26,530 nucleotides of DNA, from NCBI GenBank assembly GCA_002409285.1, contig DHUT01000022.1, positions 38,096 to 64,625 of the forward strand, given 5' to 3'. This DNA comes from Firmicutes bacterium UBA5227 (GTDB taxonomy: Bacteria > Bacillota > Clostridia > Tissierellales > Sedimentibacteraceae). The notes under the pieces were generated by a model. It was not told the DNA's origin, ran no database searches, and saw nothing but the letters and a program-made list of their open reading frames with translations. This document shows positions 8,278-15,531 of the stretch, piece by piece (within the stretch, counting starts at the first letter, position 1; every line of letters starts with the position of its first letter). The position numbers and the translations under genes are program-made.

Positions 8278-8512
8278 AATAGGGCTGCATGCAAGACCGG
8301 CGGCTATATTTGTTAAAAAAGCCAGAAATTTTGACAGTGAGATTATTATAAAGAAAGGCGTTCAGGAAGCTAATGGCAAAAGCATAATCAGCATTATGGC
8401 ATTAGGAGCAATGAAGGGCGACGAACTTGTAATTATTACTAAAGGTTCAGACGAAGACAAATGTATTGCAGAACTATCAAATTTACTTGAATTTATGGAA
8501 GAAGAAGAATAA
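8246..8512 (+). CDS. HPr family phosphocarrier protein
   Basis: An 88-residue cytoplasmic phosphocarrier. His15, the site phosphorylated by PTS enzyme I, is present in GLHARPA, and Ser46, the HPr-kinase site, is present in GKSIISIMALGA. Both sit at their standard positions. In the Bacillus whiA operon the equivalent gene is crh, which lacks His15. This protein keeps His15, so it could serve sugar transport as well as catabolite regulation. It starts inside whiA (32-base overlap) with AGAGGTG upstream of ATG 8246, which implies translational coupling. No ptsI or hprK gene is nearby. A terminator follows directly. Confidence 0.93.
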   Translation: MRSQKVILKNKIGLHARPAAIFVKKARNFDSEIIIKKGVQEANGKSIISIMALGAMKGDELVIITKGSDEDKCIAELSNLLEFMEEEE

Positions 8513-8523
8513 ACAGAATAAGA

Positions 8524-8550
8524 AGGAGGGCTCTGCCCTCCTGTTTATTG
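8524..8550 (+). terminator. Terminator after HPr gene
   Basis: AGGAGGGC (8524-8531), loop TCT and GCCCTCCT (8535-8542) form an 8-bp GC-rich stem followed by GTTTATTG. The T-tract is weak but the stem is strong and well placed. Confidence 0.7.
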
Positions 8551-8602
8551 TCGGTGAATATTAGTTATTAATTATAATGAGGAAGGTATAAAGGTATATA
8601 TA

Positions 8603-9346
8603 ATGGAAAATAAAATATTAGCAAAAGTTGATGGAAGAGAAATAAAGGATTCAGACTTAAATAATTTAATGAATAATCTGGGCCAGAATGCAGCATATTT
8701 TCAAGGTGCAGACGGAAGAAAAAAACTTCTTGAAGAGCTTGTAATGCATGAACTGATGTATTCTGACGCATTAGAAAGAAATCTTGAAAATGATGAAGAA
8801 TTCATTACTGTTATGGAAGGCGTAAAAAAAACCATGCTTCAGCAATACAGCCTGAGAAAAATGTTTGACGGAATAACGGTTTCGGAAGAAGACATACAAA
8901 ACTATTATGTAAAGCATAAGGATAAGTTTAAAGCTGATGAAATGGTGCAAGCCAGCCATATTCTTGTGGATTCCGAAGAAAAAGCAAATGAAGTATTAGA
9001 GGATATAACTGATGGGTTATCCTTTGAAGATGCCGCCGTACAATATTCAAGCTGCCCTTCAAAGCAAGCCGGAGGAGATTTGGGGCGTTTTGGAAAGGGT
9101 CAAATGGTTAAAGAATTTGAAGATGCTGTGTTCTCTATGCAAGTTGGGGAAATAAGCGAGCCTGTTAAAACACAGTTTGGATATCACATAATAAAACTTA
9201 CCGATCATACCCCTAAGAGAGACGCCAGTCTGGAAGAAGCCTATCAGGAAGCTAAGGATGCCTGTTTCATGGAAAAACAGGACAAAATATTTTCAGACAC
9301 AAAGGCAAAATTAAGCAATAAATATAGCATTGAAATATTTGAATAG
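8603..9346 (+). CDS. Parvulin-type peptidyl-prolyl isomerase
   Basis: A 247-residue PpiC/SurA-like isomerase that speeds cis-trans change at prolyl bonds. The N-terminal helical region (1-110) resembles the SurA/PrsA chaperone part. The parvulin domain (about 114-205) has ASHILVDSEEKA, the FEDAAVQYSSCPSKQAGGDLG core and the GYHIIKLTD end. There is no signal peptide or lipobox: the N-terminus MENKILAKVDGREI is hydrophilic. It is therefore predicted to stay in the cytoplasm, unlike PrsA. The start has AAAGG 9 bases upstream. The gene stands alone between two terminators. Confidence 0.92.
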   Translation: MENKILAKVDGREIKDSDLNNLMNNLGQNAAYFQGADGRKKLLEELVMHELMYSDALERNLENDEEFITVMEGVKKTMLQQYSLRKMFDGITVSEEDIQNYYVKHKDKFKADEMVQASHILVDSEEKANEVLEDITDGLSFEDAAVQYSSCPSKQAGGDLGRFGKGQMVKEFEDAVFSMQVGEISEPVKTQFGYHIIKLTDHTPKRDASLEEAYQEAKDACFMEKQDKIFSDTKAKLSNKYSIEIFE

Positions 9347-9355
9347 GATAAATAC

Positions 9356-9386
9356 AGAACGGCAGAGCCGTTCTAAAAATATTTTT
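9356..9386 (+). terminator. Terminator after parvulin gene
   Basis: AGAACGGC (9356-9363), loop AGA and GCCGTTCT (9367-9374), then AAAAATATTTTT. The stem nearly repeats that of the hbd terminator. The T-run is offset by five bases, so efficiency is uncertain. Confidence 0.6.
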
Positions 9387-9405
9387 AAAATTCTAAAAAA
9401 ATGTG

Positions 9406-9434
9406 TTGAAAAGTCATAACATATGTGTTAATAT
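9406..9434 (+). promoter_or_regulatory. Promoter of tRNA-Leu
   Basis: TTGAAA (9406-9411), a 17-base spacer and TAATAT (9429-9434). The -10 box ends 18 bases before the first base of the mature tRNA. Confidence 0.7.
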
Positions 9435-9452
9435 ATCCAAGTGACAAGTTAA

Positions 9453-9536
9453 GCGGATGTGGCGGAATTGGCAGACGCGCACGGTTCAGGTCCGTGTGAG
9501 AGTAATTTCATGCAGGTTCAAGTCCTGTCATCCGCA
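9453..9536 (+). tRNA. tRNA-Leu (anticodon CAG)
   Basis: An 84-nucleotide class II tRNA. The acceptor stem is GCGGATG/CATCCGC with discriminator A. The anticodon stem is CACGG/CCGTG around loop TTCAGGT, anticodon CAG at 9487-9489, reading CTG codons. A long variable arm (TGAGAGTAATTTCATG) and a T arm with GGTTCAAGTCC are present. CCA is not encoded (TCAG follows), so it must be added after transcription. It stands alone, with its own promoter and terminator. Confidence 0.95.
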
Positions 9537-9540
9537 TCAG

Positions 9541-9580
9541 AAAGACATAGCTTTCCGCCAAGGAATTGCTATGTCTTTTT
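9541..9580 (+). terminator. Terminator after tRNA-Leu
   Basis: AAAGACATAGC (9541-9551) pairs with GCTATGTCTTT (9568-9578) in an 11-bp stem with a 16-base loop, leading into a run of T. Confidence 0.85.
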
Positions 9581-9642
9581 TGTGCGGTAAAACGTGATAA
9601 GATAGATAAAAACTTATTCTGTGTTGGAAGTGAAAATCGGAA

Positions 9643-9750
9643 GCAGGTGCACCGAGAAAACAGATGAAGCACTATATAATAAATATTGTGACAGGAGACT
9701 ACATCCTTTCCGGACCTGCCTCGCCCGAAATGGAAAGCCTGAGAAGGAAG
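9643..9750 (+). promoter_or_regulatory. Possible structured leader of the diguanylate cyclase gene
   Basis: GCAGGT (9643-9648) can pair with ACCTGC (9714-9719). CTTTCC (9706-9711), inside that loop, can pair with GGAAAG (9732-9737) outside it, which is a pseudoknot topology. TCCTT at 9704-9708 can also pair with AAGGA of the ribosome binding site. It does not match the c-di-GMP-I or c-di-GMP-II riboswitch sequences I remember. Function is speculative. Confidence 0.25.
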
Positions 9751-9757
9751 CGGAGCC

Positions 9758-10861
9758 ATGAGTGAATTGACGAATAATTATATAGCTATAGGTATGATAT
9801 GTGTTCTTTCGCTGACGATTTTGGTGCATATGTCTTGCCGCAATGTCTTTTATACGCACACGATGAAAAAGCAGTTTGCCTTTGCTGCTTGCATGACAAT
9901 CATGATAATCATAGCGGAAATCGGGAGTATTCTTTTTGAAAACCGTATTGCCGAGAGCAACGTTCCTGTTTTTGCTGTAAATGTAATCGGTTTTTCTTTC
10001 TCCCCTTTTATTGCGATTGTTTTGTCTAAGGCTTTTTCTGCAGGAAAAAGACGGATCAGGACGGCGCTGACAATTCCTGTATGGTTTAACGCTGCCTTTG
10101 CTGTCAGCTCTCCATGGACAGGATTGATTTTTACTATCAGTAATGGCCATTATCTGCGTGGTCCATGGTTTAGCCTATATATTGCAGCATATCTGTGTTC
10201 GTACACAATACTGATTGTGGAGTCCTTTGAGGCTATGAAAATTTATCAGTGCCATATAAAAAGCACGTTTATCATGCTGCTTGTTTTTGTATTTACAGGA
10301 ACCCTCGTGCAGGTCATACTGCCAGATATCCATACTTCCTGGTTGTGCATAACCCTGGGCCTGATCCTGTATTACGCTTATTTTTGCGAGCTTTCGGAAA
10401 CACAGGACACCTTGACTGGATTGCTCAACCGCAGCGTGTATGAGCAACATATCAAAAGCCTGAATCAAAATGCCAGCGGTAGCGTTTTAACTTTTGATCT
10501 TGATAATTTTAAACGGATTAATGATTTGTATGGGCATCAATGGGGTGATTCTTGCCTTCAACTCACAGGAAAGATTATAAAAGACTGTTTTTTGCAGATA
10601 GGCTTATGTTACCGTATCGGCGGGGACGAATTTTGCGTCATATGCCCAACCACAAATGAGCGGCAGTTGAAGGATGCTCTTGGTTTATTTCACACAAAGA
10701 TTGACGGAATTAGAAAAAGCCGCAATGTTCAAAATGAATTTCCAATGGTTTCTGCGGGATATTCGGTTTTCTCCGGCTCAGAAAAAGGGTATGACGTGGC
10801 GCTGAAAGAAGCAGATGACCAAATGTATCATTTTAAAAATAAAAGGAAGCAAAATGGATAA
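9758..10861 (+). CDS. Membrane diguanylate cyclase (GGDEF)
   Basis: A 367-residue protein predicted to make cyclic di-GMP from two GTP at the membrane. About seven hydrophobic segments fill residues 9-212 (near 9-27, 39-60, 71-90, 100-127, 135-157, 169-188, 193-212), resembling 7TM sensor inputs. The GGDEF domain follows: DTLTGLLNR, the metal/GTP region DLDNFKRINDLYGHQWGD and the active-site GGDEF at 288-292. The RxxD inhibitory site expected at about 279-282 is absent (LQIG), so product inhibition may be lacking. There is no EAL or HD-GYP domain. GAAGGAAGCGG precedes the ATG. By eye the gene is richer in G and C than its neighbours and it sits directly after a tRNA gene, both hints of horizontal gain. 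Confidence 0.92.
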   Translation: MSELTNNYIAIGMICVLSLTILVHMSCRNVFYTHTMKKQFAFAACMTIMIIIAEIGSILFENRIAESNVPVFAVNVIGFSFSPFIAIVLSKAFSAGKRRIRTALTIPVWFNAAFAVSSPWTGLIFTISNGHYLRGPWFSLYIAAYLCSYTILIVESFEAMKIYQCHIKSTFIMLLVFVFTGTLVQVILPDIHTSWLCITLGLILYYAYFCELSETQDTLTGLLNRSVYEQHIKSLNQNASGSVLTFDLDNFKRINDLYGHQWGDSCLQLTGKIIKDCFLQIGLCYRIGGDEFCVICPTTNERQLKDALGLFHTKIDGIRKSRNVQNEFPMVSAGYSVFSGSEKGYDVALKEADDQMYHFKNKRKQNG

Positions 10862-11005
10862 GCTGGTTTTGCTTGATTGATTAAGACCCGGTCTCAGTCC
10901 AATTCCAAGATCTTTTTTCCACGGTGATTCCAAGTTATAAGCTATATTTTTGTTGATAATGACCAATGAGAAGATAAACAATGAATGAGTGTAGAGGAAT
11001 CAATA

Positions 11006-11980
11006 ATGATTGAATTGAAGAATGTAAATAAGACATTTAAGATAGCTAAGCGCAATGCAGGGTTTTCGGAGGCTGTGAAAGCCTTGTTTAAAAGAGAGTA
11101 CACTTATGTTAACGCATTACAGGATGTTTCTTTTGCTATTAATGACGGCGAAATGGTTGGATATATAGGACCTAACGGTGCCGGGAAAAGCAGCACAATA
11201 AAAATTATGAGCGGTATTTTAACCCCCGACAACGGAGAGTGCATAATAAACGGCAGAACGCCGTGGAAAGACAGGATTGCACATGTGAAAGACATCGGTG
11301 TTGTTTTTGGACAACGCTCGCAGCTTTGGTGGGATGTACCCGTAGTAGACAGCTTTGAGCTGATTCGTGATATTTATAAGATTGAAGCGTATTCATACAA
11401 AAAAATGCTTAATGAACTTACAGAACTGTTGGATATTGGTGAAATAATCCGAACTCCTGCAAGACAATTGTCGCTTGGTCAACGAATGAGGTGCGAAATT
11501 GCTGCTTCTCTTTTGCATAATCCGAAAATTTTATTTTTGGATGAACCTACAATTGGTTTGGATGCGGTGTCAAAAATTGCGGTCAGAGATTTCATTAAAA
11601 CCATTAACAGAGAACATGGCACAACGGTTATTCTTACGACACATGATATGCAGGATATTGAAGCTTTGACTGAACGAATATTGCTTATCGGAAAAGGCAG
11701 AATTCTTTTGGATGGTACACTTTCCGAACTTAAAAAACGCAATTCAGCATATAAAACTGTTACAGTTGACTATGTAGGGAAGAAGCTTGAAGAAACAGAT
11801 AAGATAATCATTAAAAAAGATTTAGACGGGCATGCTGAAATATTAATTGATACAGCTGTGCTGTCTGTGTCAGAAGCAATATCGTACATATCTTCAGAGG
11901 TAGACGTTAAGGACATATCTGTAATGGGAGAAACTGCTGAGGAAATGGTAGTTTCGCTTTATAAGGAATTTAAAATATGA
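11006..11980 (+). CDS. ABC-2 type exporter, ATP-binding protein
   Basis: A 324-residue cytoplasmic ATPase subunit. Walker A GPNGAGKS (about 55-62), a Q-loop region with GQRSQLWWDVPV, signature LSLGQ (about 155-159), Walker B ILFLDEP and H-loop TTHD are all intact. The RSQLWWD segment and overall length fit the COG4586 group, which pairs with two ABC-2 permeases as found here. The frame extends upstream to ATG 10985, but AGAGGA lies 7 bases before ATG 11006, so I chose that. The stop overlaps the next start by 4 bases (ATGA). The exported substrate is unknown; relatives are often labelled daunorubicin-type exporters by similarity only. Confidence 0.92.
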   Translation: MIELKNVNKTFKIAKRNAGFSEAVKALFKREYTYVNALQDVSFAINDGEMVGYIGPNGAGKSSTIKIMSGILTPDNGECIINGRTPWKDRIAHVKDIGVVFGQRSQLWWDVPVVDSFELIRDIYKIEAYSYKKMLNELTELLDIGEIIRTPARQLSLGQRMRCEIAASLLHNPKILFLDEPTIGLDAVSKIAVRDFIKTINREHGTTVILTTHDMQDIEALTERILLIGKGRILLDGTLSELKKRNSAYKTVTVDYVGKKLEETDKIIIKKDLDGHAEILIDTAVLSVSEAISYISSEVDVKDISVMGETAEEMVVSLYKEFKI

Positions 11981-12780
11981 GAAAATATATTTCGTTTTTT
12001 AAGATAAGGTTTATAGAAGGAATGCAATACCGTGCAGCGGCCTGGGCGGGAATTGCCACGCAGTTTGCGTGGGGAGGAATGAACTTGCTTATGTTTTGGG
12101 CGTTCTATCAAAATGGAGAAAACAGTTTTCCTATGACATTTCCGGAACTTTCAAATTATATATGGATGCAGCAGGCGTTTCTTGCTATGTTCATGGCATG
12201 GTTTTTTGACAACGAAATATTTGACGGAATAATGTCAGGAAATATAGCGTATGAGCTATGCAGACCGATTGATCTTTACAACATGTGGTTCGTAAAAAAT
12301 ATGGCTATTCGTCTTTCGCGAATGATATTGCGCTGTATGCCTATTCTCATAGTGGCCGCATTGCTGCCATATCCGTTTAACCTTACATTACCTTCAAACA
12401 CTCTTAATGGAGTGTCATTTCTTGTATCAATTTTTCTTGGATTTCTTGTTTTAATTGCATTTTCCATGCTGATATACATTTCAGCATTTTATACGCTTTC
12501 GCCTAAGGGAATCAGAATATTGAGCACATCTGTTATAGAATTTTTTGCCGGGGCAGTTATACCTTTACCGTTCTTCCCAGAAACATTGCAGCCAATAATG
12601 TATGCATTGCCATTTGCCTCAATGCAGAATACTCCGTTCCTGATTTACACAGGATATATAACCGGTTTTGAAGTTATGAGGAGCATGTTGCTGCAGGTTA
12701 CTTGGCTTATTATTCTTTTGACTTCCGGGAAATTATTAATGAAACATGCATTAAAAAAAGTCGTTGTTCAGGGAGGCTGA
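11977..12780 (+). CDS. ABC-2 type exporter permease (first)
   Basis: A 267-residue integral membrane protein with about six hydrophobic segments. The N-terminus (RFIEGMQYRAAAWAG) resembles COG4587 permeases, and a central YELCRPIDLY segment matches the common RP-containing coupling region of this family. It overlaps the ATPase stop by 4 bases and precedes the second permease, so the three proteins are presumably made together and form one exporter. Confidence 0.88.
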   Translation: MRKYISFFKIRFIEGMQYRAAAWAGIATQFAWGGMNLLMFWAFYQNGENSFPMTFPELSNYIWMQQAFLAMFMAWFFDNEIFDGIMSGNIAYELCRPIDLYNMWFVKNMAIRLSRMILRCMPILIVAALLPYPFNLTLPSNTLNGVSFLVSIFLGFLVLIAFSMLIYISAFYTLSPKGIRILSTSVIEFFAGAVIPLPFFPETLQPIMYALPFASMQNTPFLIYTGYITGFEVMRSMLLQVTWLIILLTSGKLLMKHALKKVVVQGG

Positions 12781-12781
12781 C

Positions 12782-13558
12782 ATGAAACTTTATTTTAAAT
12801 ATTTATCTATGCTTTTAAAATGTCAGATGCAATACAAGGTATCCTTTACTTTGACTGTAATTGGACAATTTCTGGTTTCCTTTACCACATTTCTTGGTGT
12901 TTATTTTATGTTTTCACGCTTTAACAGTGTTAACAGCTTTACCTTTCCGGAGGTCTTGCTTTGCTTTTCCATTGTACTTATGGCGTTTTCAATTACTGAA
13001 TGCTTTGTTCGCGGATTTGACGTGTTTCCGCAGTTGATTAAAAGTGGAGATTTAGACCGTATACTGGTTCGTCCGCGAAATGAAATTTTTCAGGTTCTGA
13101 CTTCAAATGTGGATTTTACCCGAATCGGAAGATTAATGCAGGCTGTGTTAATGCTTATATATGCTGTCCCTGTAAGTGGTATCATTTGGTCGCCTGATAA
13201 AGTCATTACCATAGTGGTTATGATAATTGGCGGCATAGTGATGTTTTCAGCTCTTTTTGTCTTGTATGCAGGTATCAGTTTTTTTACCATAGAGGGTCTT
13301 GAATTTATGAATATATTTACCGATGGAGGTCGTGAATTTGGGAAATATCCATTTTCCATATATGGCGAAGGAGTGCTGAAGTTTTTCACATACATAATTC
13401 CGCTTGCCTTGTTTCAATATTATCCCTTTCTATATCTTACAGGCAAGTCAGGAAACATCGGATTGATATTTTTGCCTCTTATGGGATTTGTATTTATGAT
13501 TCCTTGCTATAGTATTTTTAAATACGGAATAAAAAGATATAAATCTACCGGGTCGTAA
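12782..13558 (+). CDS. ABC-2 type exporter permease (second)
   Basis: A 258-residue membrane protein with about six hydrophobic segments, of the COG3694 type. LDRILVRPRNEIFQVL is the family's coupling segment after the second membrane helix, and FTDGGREFGKYPFSIYG is also typical. The frame can start at TTG 12764, but GGGAGG 6 bases before ATG 12782 settles the start. It starts one base after the first permease stops, completing the exporter operon. There is no clear terminator before the next promoter. Confidence 0.88.
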   Translation: MKLYFKYLSMLLKCQMQYKVSFTLTVIGQFLVSFTTFLGVYFMFSRFNSVNSFTFPEVLLCFSIVLMAFSITECFVRGFDVFPQLIKSGDLDRILVRPRNEIFQVLTSNVDFTRIGRLMQAVLMLIYAVPVSGIIWSPDKVITIVVMIIGGIVMFSALFVLYAGISFFTIEGLEFMNIFTDGGREFGKYPFSIYGEGVLKFFTYIIPLALFQYYPFLYLTGKSGNIGLIFLPLMGFVFMIPCYSIFKYGIKRYKSTGS

Positions 13559-13583
13559 CGGAGATAATTTGAAAATAATTAAC

Positions 13584-13612
13584 TTGCATATTATGTATAT
13601 TTGTATTATAAT
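13584..13612 (+). promoter_or_regulatory. Promoter of the GntR-DUF5808 operon
   Basis: TTGCAT (13584-13589), a 17-base spacer and a perfect TATAAT (13607-13612). The -10 box lies within the large palindrome described next, so a bound repressor would block polymerase. Confidence 0.75.
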
Positions 13613-13630
13613 AATTAATACAAATATACA
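13594..13630 (+). promoter_or_regulatory. Perfect palindromic operator, probably for the adjacent GntR regulator
   Basis: TGTATATTTGTATTA (13594-13608) and its exact reverse complement TAATACAAATATACA (13616-13630) are separated by 7 bases. It spans the -10 box and likely transcription start. Regulators of the YtrA/GntR type bind such inverted repeats and often control their own operon, so autoregulation is likely. Confidence 0.75.
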
Positions 13631-13644
13631 AAGGAAGATTAAAC

Positions 13645-14034
13645 ATGATATTAAAAATTGATATGTCAGGTCACATACCTATATATCAGCAAATCCGAAA
13701 TCAGATTGTATATGGGGTTGCCACAGGACGATTGGAAACAGGGGAACAGCTTCCTACTGTTCGCCAGCTTGCTGCGGACATAGGTGTAAATCCCATGACT
13801 GTCAGCAAAGCTTATACATTATTGAAAGATGAAGGCGTAATTGTTATTGATAGAAGGCACGGAGCAAAAATTAATGCGCTGCCGGTCTTCAATGACAGTC
13901 TAATTGCGGATTTTGATGAAAAGGCTGAACTGCTTATTTCAGAAGCCTTAATGAAGGGCGTTCCTGAAGAAAAATTAAAGGAACATCTGCTTATTCTTAT
14001 TGAAAAAATTTATGGGAAGGGGGAATTGTCGTGA
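13645..14034 (+). CDS. GntR family transcriptional regulator, YtrA subfamily
   Basis: A 129-residue DNA-binding protein. The winged HTH occupies about residues 8-76, with the family hallmarks IPIYQQIRNQI, LPTVRQLAADIGVNPMTVSKAYTLL and the wing GVIVIDRRHGA. The C-terminal part is only about 50 residues and helical, too short for a FadR, HutC or aminotransferase effector domain. This defines the YtrA subfamily, whose members usually repress transporter or membrane-protein operons. AAAGGAAGA precedes ATG 13645. Its stop overlaps the start of the following membrane protein gene, and its own promoter carries the palindrome. Confidence 0.92.
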   Translation: MILKIDMSGHIPIYQQIRNQIVYGVATGRLETGEQLPTVRQLAADIGVNPMTVSKAYTLLKDEGVIVIDRRHGAKINALPVFNDSLIADFDEKAELLISEALMKGVPEEKLKEHLLILIEKIYGKGELS

Positions 14035-15413
14035 TGCAGATTTATATTATTATATTATTGTTAATTTATGTTGTGATGGCAGCATCCTCTCTGTCTTACA
14101 TTCAATACCGGGATTATCAGATTCTTGGTGTTACTTTGTCAAGGCAGCATGCAGTACATCCGGAAGTAAAGAAGATTGTAAATACTTTTAAGAAAGCGTG
14201 TTACCTGGTTCTGTTATTTTCAACAGTTTGCAGCTTTTTACTGCTGATACCGTTTATAAGACCATATGCGGATTTTACCATGTTTTTCATGATGGCACTG
14301 AATTTGTTTGCAAATTGGTTTGTCATAAACCTTTGCCAAAAGAGTCTGATGAATATAAAAGAACAGAATAAGTGGATATATCCCAAGAAAAGCATTGCAA
14401 CAGTGGACCTTAATGTTTCAAGGGCAAAGGGTAAATCTGCCATATCACCTGTCTGGGTGTGGCTGTTCTTCATTCTGAGTTTTATACCCATGGTGTTTTT
14501 ACTTATAAATTCAGATATGAGAATTTTTTATCCCCTGATATTCAGCTTTATCGGACCGTTTTGTCAGGTGAGCTTAGTTTTTTTATATTATCAAATGGTG
14601 AATCAGCCTTCAAGAATTTTAGATGATAAAACTGTGACGAATCTTTTATTCGCACAGCAGCATGAACGAATAAACAGTATAACTGCAACACTTTCATCCC
14701 TTTCAATGCTTTTGTTTTGGATTTTGTTTAGTTTTTCCATGCTTTATATGGAAAACAGCATTATGGTTATTGCACCAGTTGTATTTTTGATTACTGCAGT
14801 ACTCATAATTGAACATTGGCATCAGAAAAAAATGCGAAAACTTGAGGAGAATATTACAGGTTCTTTATCAGATGGCGAAGAAGATGTTCAGGAACGGGAA
14901 AGCACCTGGAAATGTGGATGCTATTATAATCCTGATGATCACCGGATTTTTGTACCTAAGAGAGCCGGAAGTATGGGCTGGACAATTAATATAGGCCGTC
15001 CGGTTGGCAAGGCTTTATATTTAGGAACTATTGTGCTGGTATTAGTGGTTATTATATTTGCTGTATATGGAGGAATTAAGGACTATGAAATTGAAATTGA
15101 TGACCAGGAAATTATTGTCGATGCCGCCATGTACGATATATCTTTTAAAAAAGAAGATATCGATTCAATATCATTGACCGAACAGTTACCTAATGGAATA
15201 CGGACAAATGGATACGGCGGTGCAAATAAAAGCTTTGGCCATTTCATGCTTGATGAATATGGAAACTGCATGCTTTATATTTATAGCAATGTAAATCAAT
15301 ATATAGTAGTGCAGTTAAAGGGGAATGATCCTGGCTATGTTATACTAAACTGTAAAACAGAAGGGGAAACAGAAGAATTGTATAAGATTTTCAACTCCTG
15401 GATATCGGAGTAA
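14034..15413 (+). CDS. DUF5808-type multi-pass membrane protein
   Basis: A protein of about 459 residues with roughly eight hydrophobic segments (near 3-25, 56-76, 82-101, 142-160, 166-188, two between 218 and 262, and one near 320-345). Between the last two helices is a cytoplasm-type segment containing CYYNPDDHRIFVPKR, then GWTINIGRP, the pattern of DUF5808. The C-terminal ~110 residues are soluble and resemble a PH-like domain. Function is unknown. The start is ATG 14034, sharing a base with the regulator's TGA; GTG 14031 is an alternative served by the same AAGGGGG site. Co-transcription with a YtrA regulator suggests a role in envelope stress or export control (inference). Confidence 0.82.
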   Translation: MQIYIIILLLIYVVMAASSLSYIQYRDYQILGVTLSRQHAVHPEVKKIVNTFKKACYLVLLFSTVCSFLLLIPFIRPYADFTMFFMMALNLFANWFVINLCQKSLMNIKEQNKWIYPKKSIATVDLNVSRAKGKSAISPVWVWLFFILSFIPMVFLLINSDMRIFYPLIFSFIGPFCQVSLVFLYYQMVNQPSRILDDKTVTNLLFAQQHERINSITATLSSLSMLLFWILFSFSMLYMENSIMVIAPVVFLITAVLIIEHWHQKKMRKLEENITGSLSDGEEDVQERESTWKCGCYYNPDDHRIFVPKRAGSMGWTINIGRPVGKALYLGTIVLVLVVIIFAVYGGIKDYEIEIDDQEIIVDAAMYDISFKKEDIDSISLTEQLPNGIRTNGYGGANKSFGHFMLDEYGNCMLYIYSNVNQYIVVQLKGNDPGYVILNCKTEGETEELYKIFNSWISE

Positions 15414-15426
15414 AGTGCAGATAAAA

Positions 15427-15453
15427 ATAACAGCAGTCAATAGCTGGTGTTAT
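15427..15453 (+). other. Imperfect hairpin after the DUF5808 gene
   Basis: ATAACA-G-CAG (15427-15436) pairs with CTG-G-TGTTAT (15444-15453), with one G-G mismatch and a 7-base loop. No T-run follows, so it may only mark the 3' end of the operon transcript. Confidence 0.35.
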
Positions 15454-15531
15454 CATTCCAATAATAAAAATTAATTATATGGAACCATTGCTGTAAATAT
15501 TGCCATAAAATATGAATTTGATGGAGGAAGT

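Noticed and set aside
9614..10150. 178-codon minus-strand frame across the start of the diguanylate cyclase gene
   Set aside because: It overlaps the tRNA-distal leader and the clear GGDEF gene, and its translation has no recognisable domain.
10862..10984. AGACCCGGTCT palindrome and possible TATAAG box before the ABC exporter
   Set aside because: The palindrome is short, no T-run follows and no -35 stands at the right distance. It is too weak to call a terminator or promoter.
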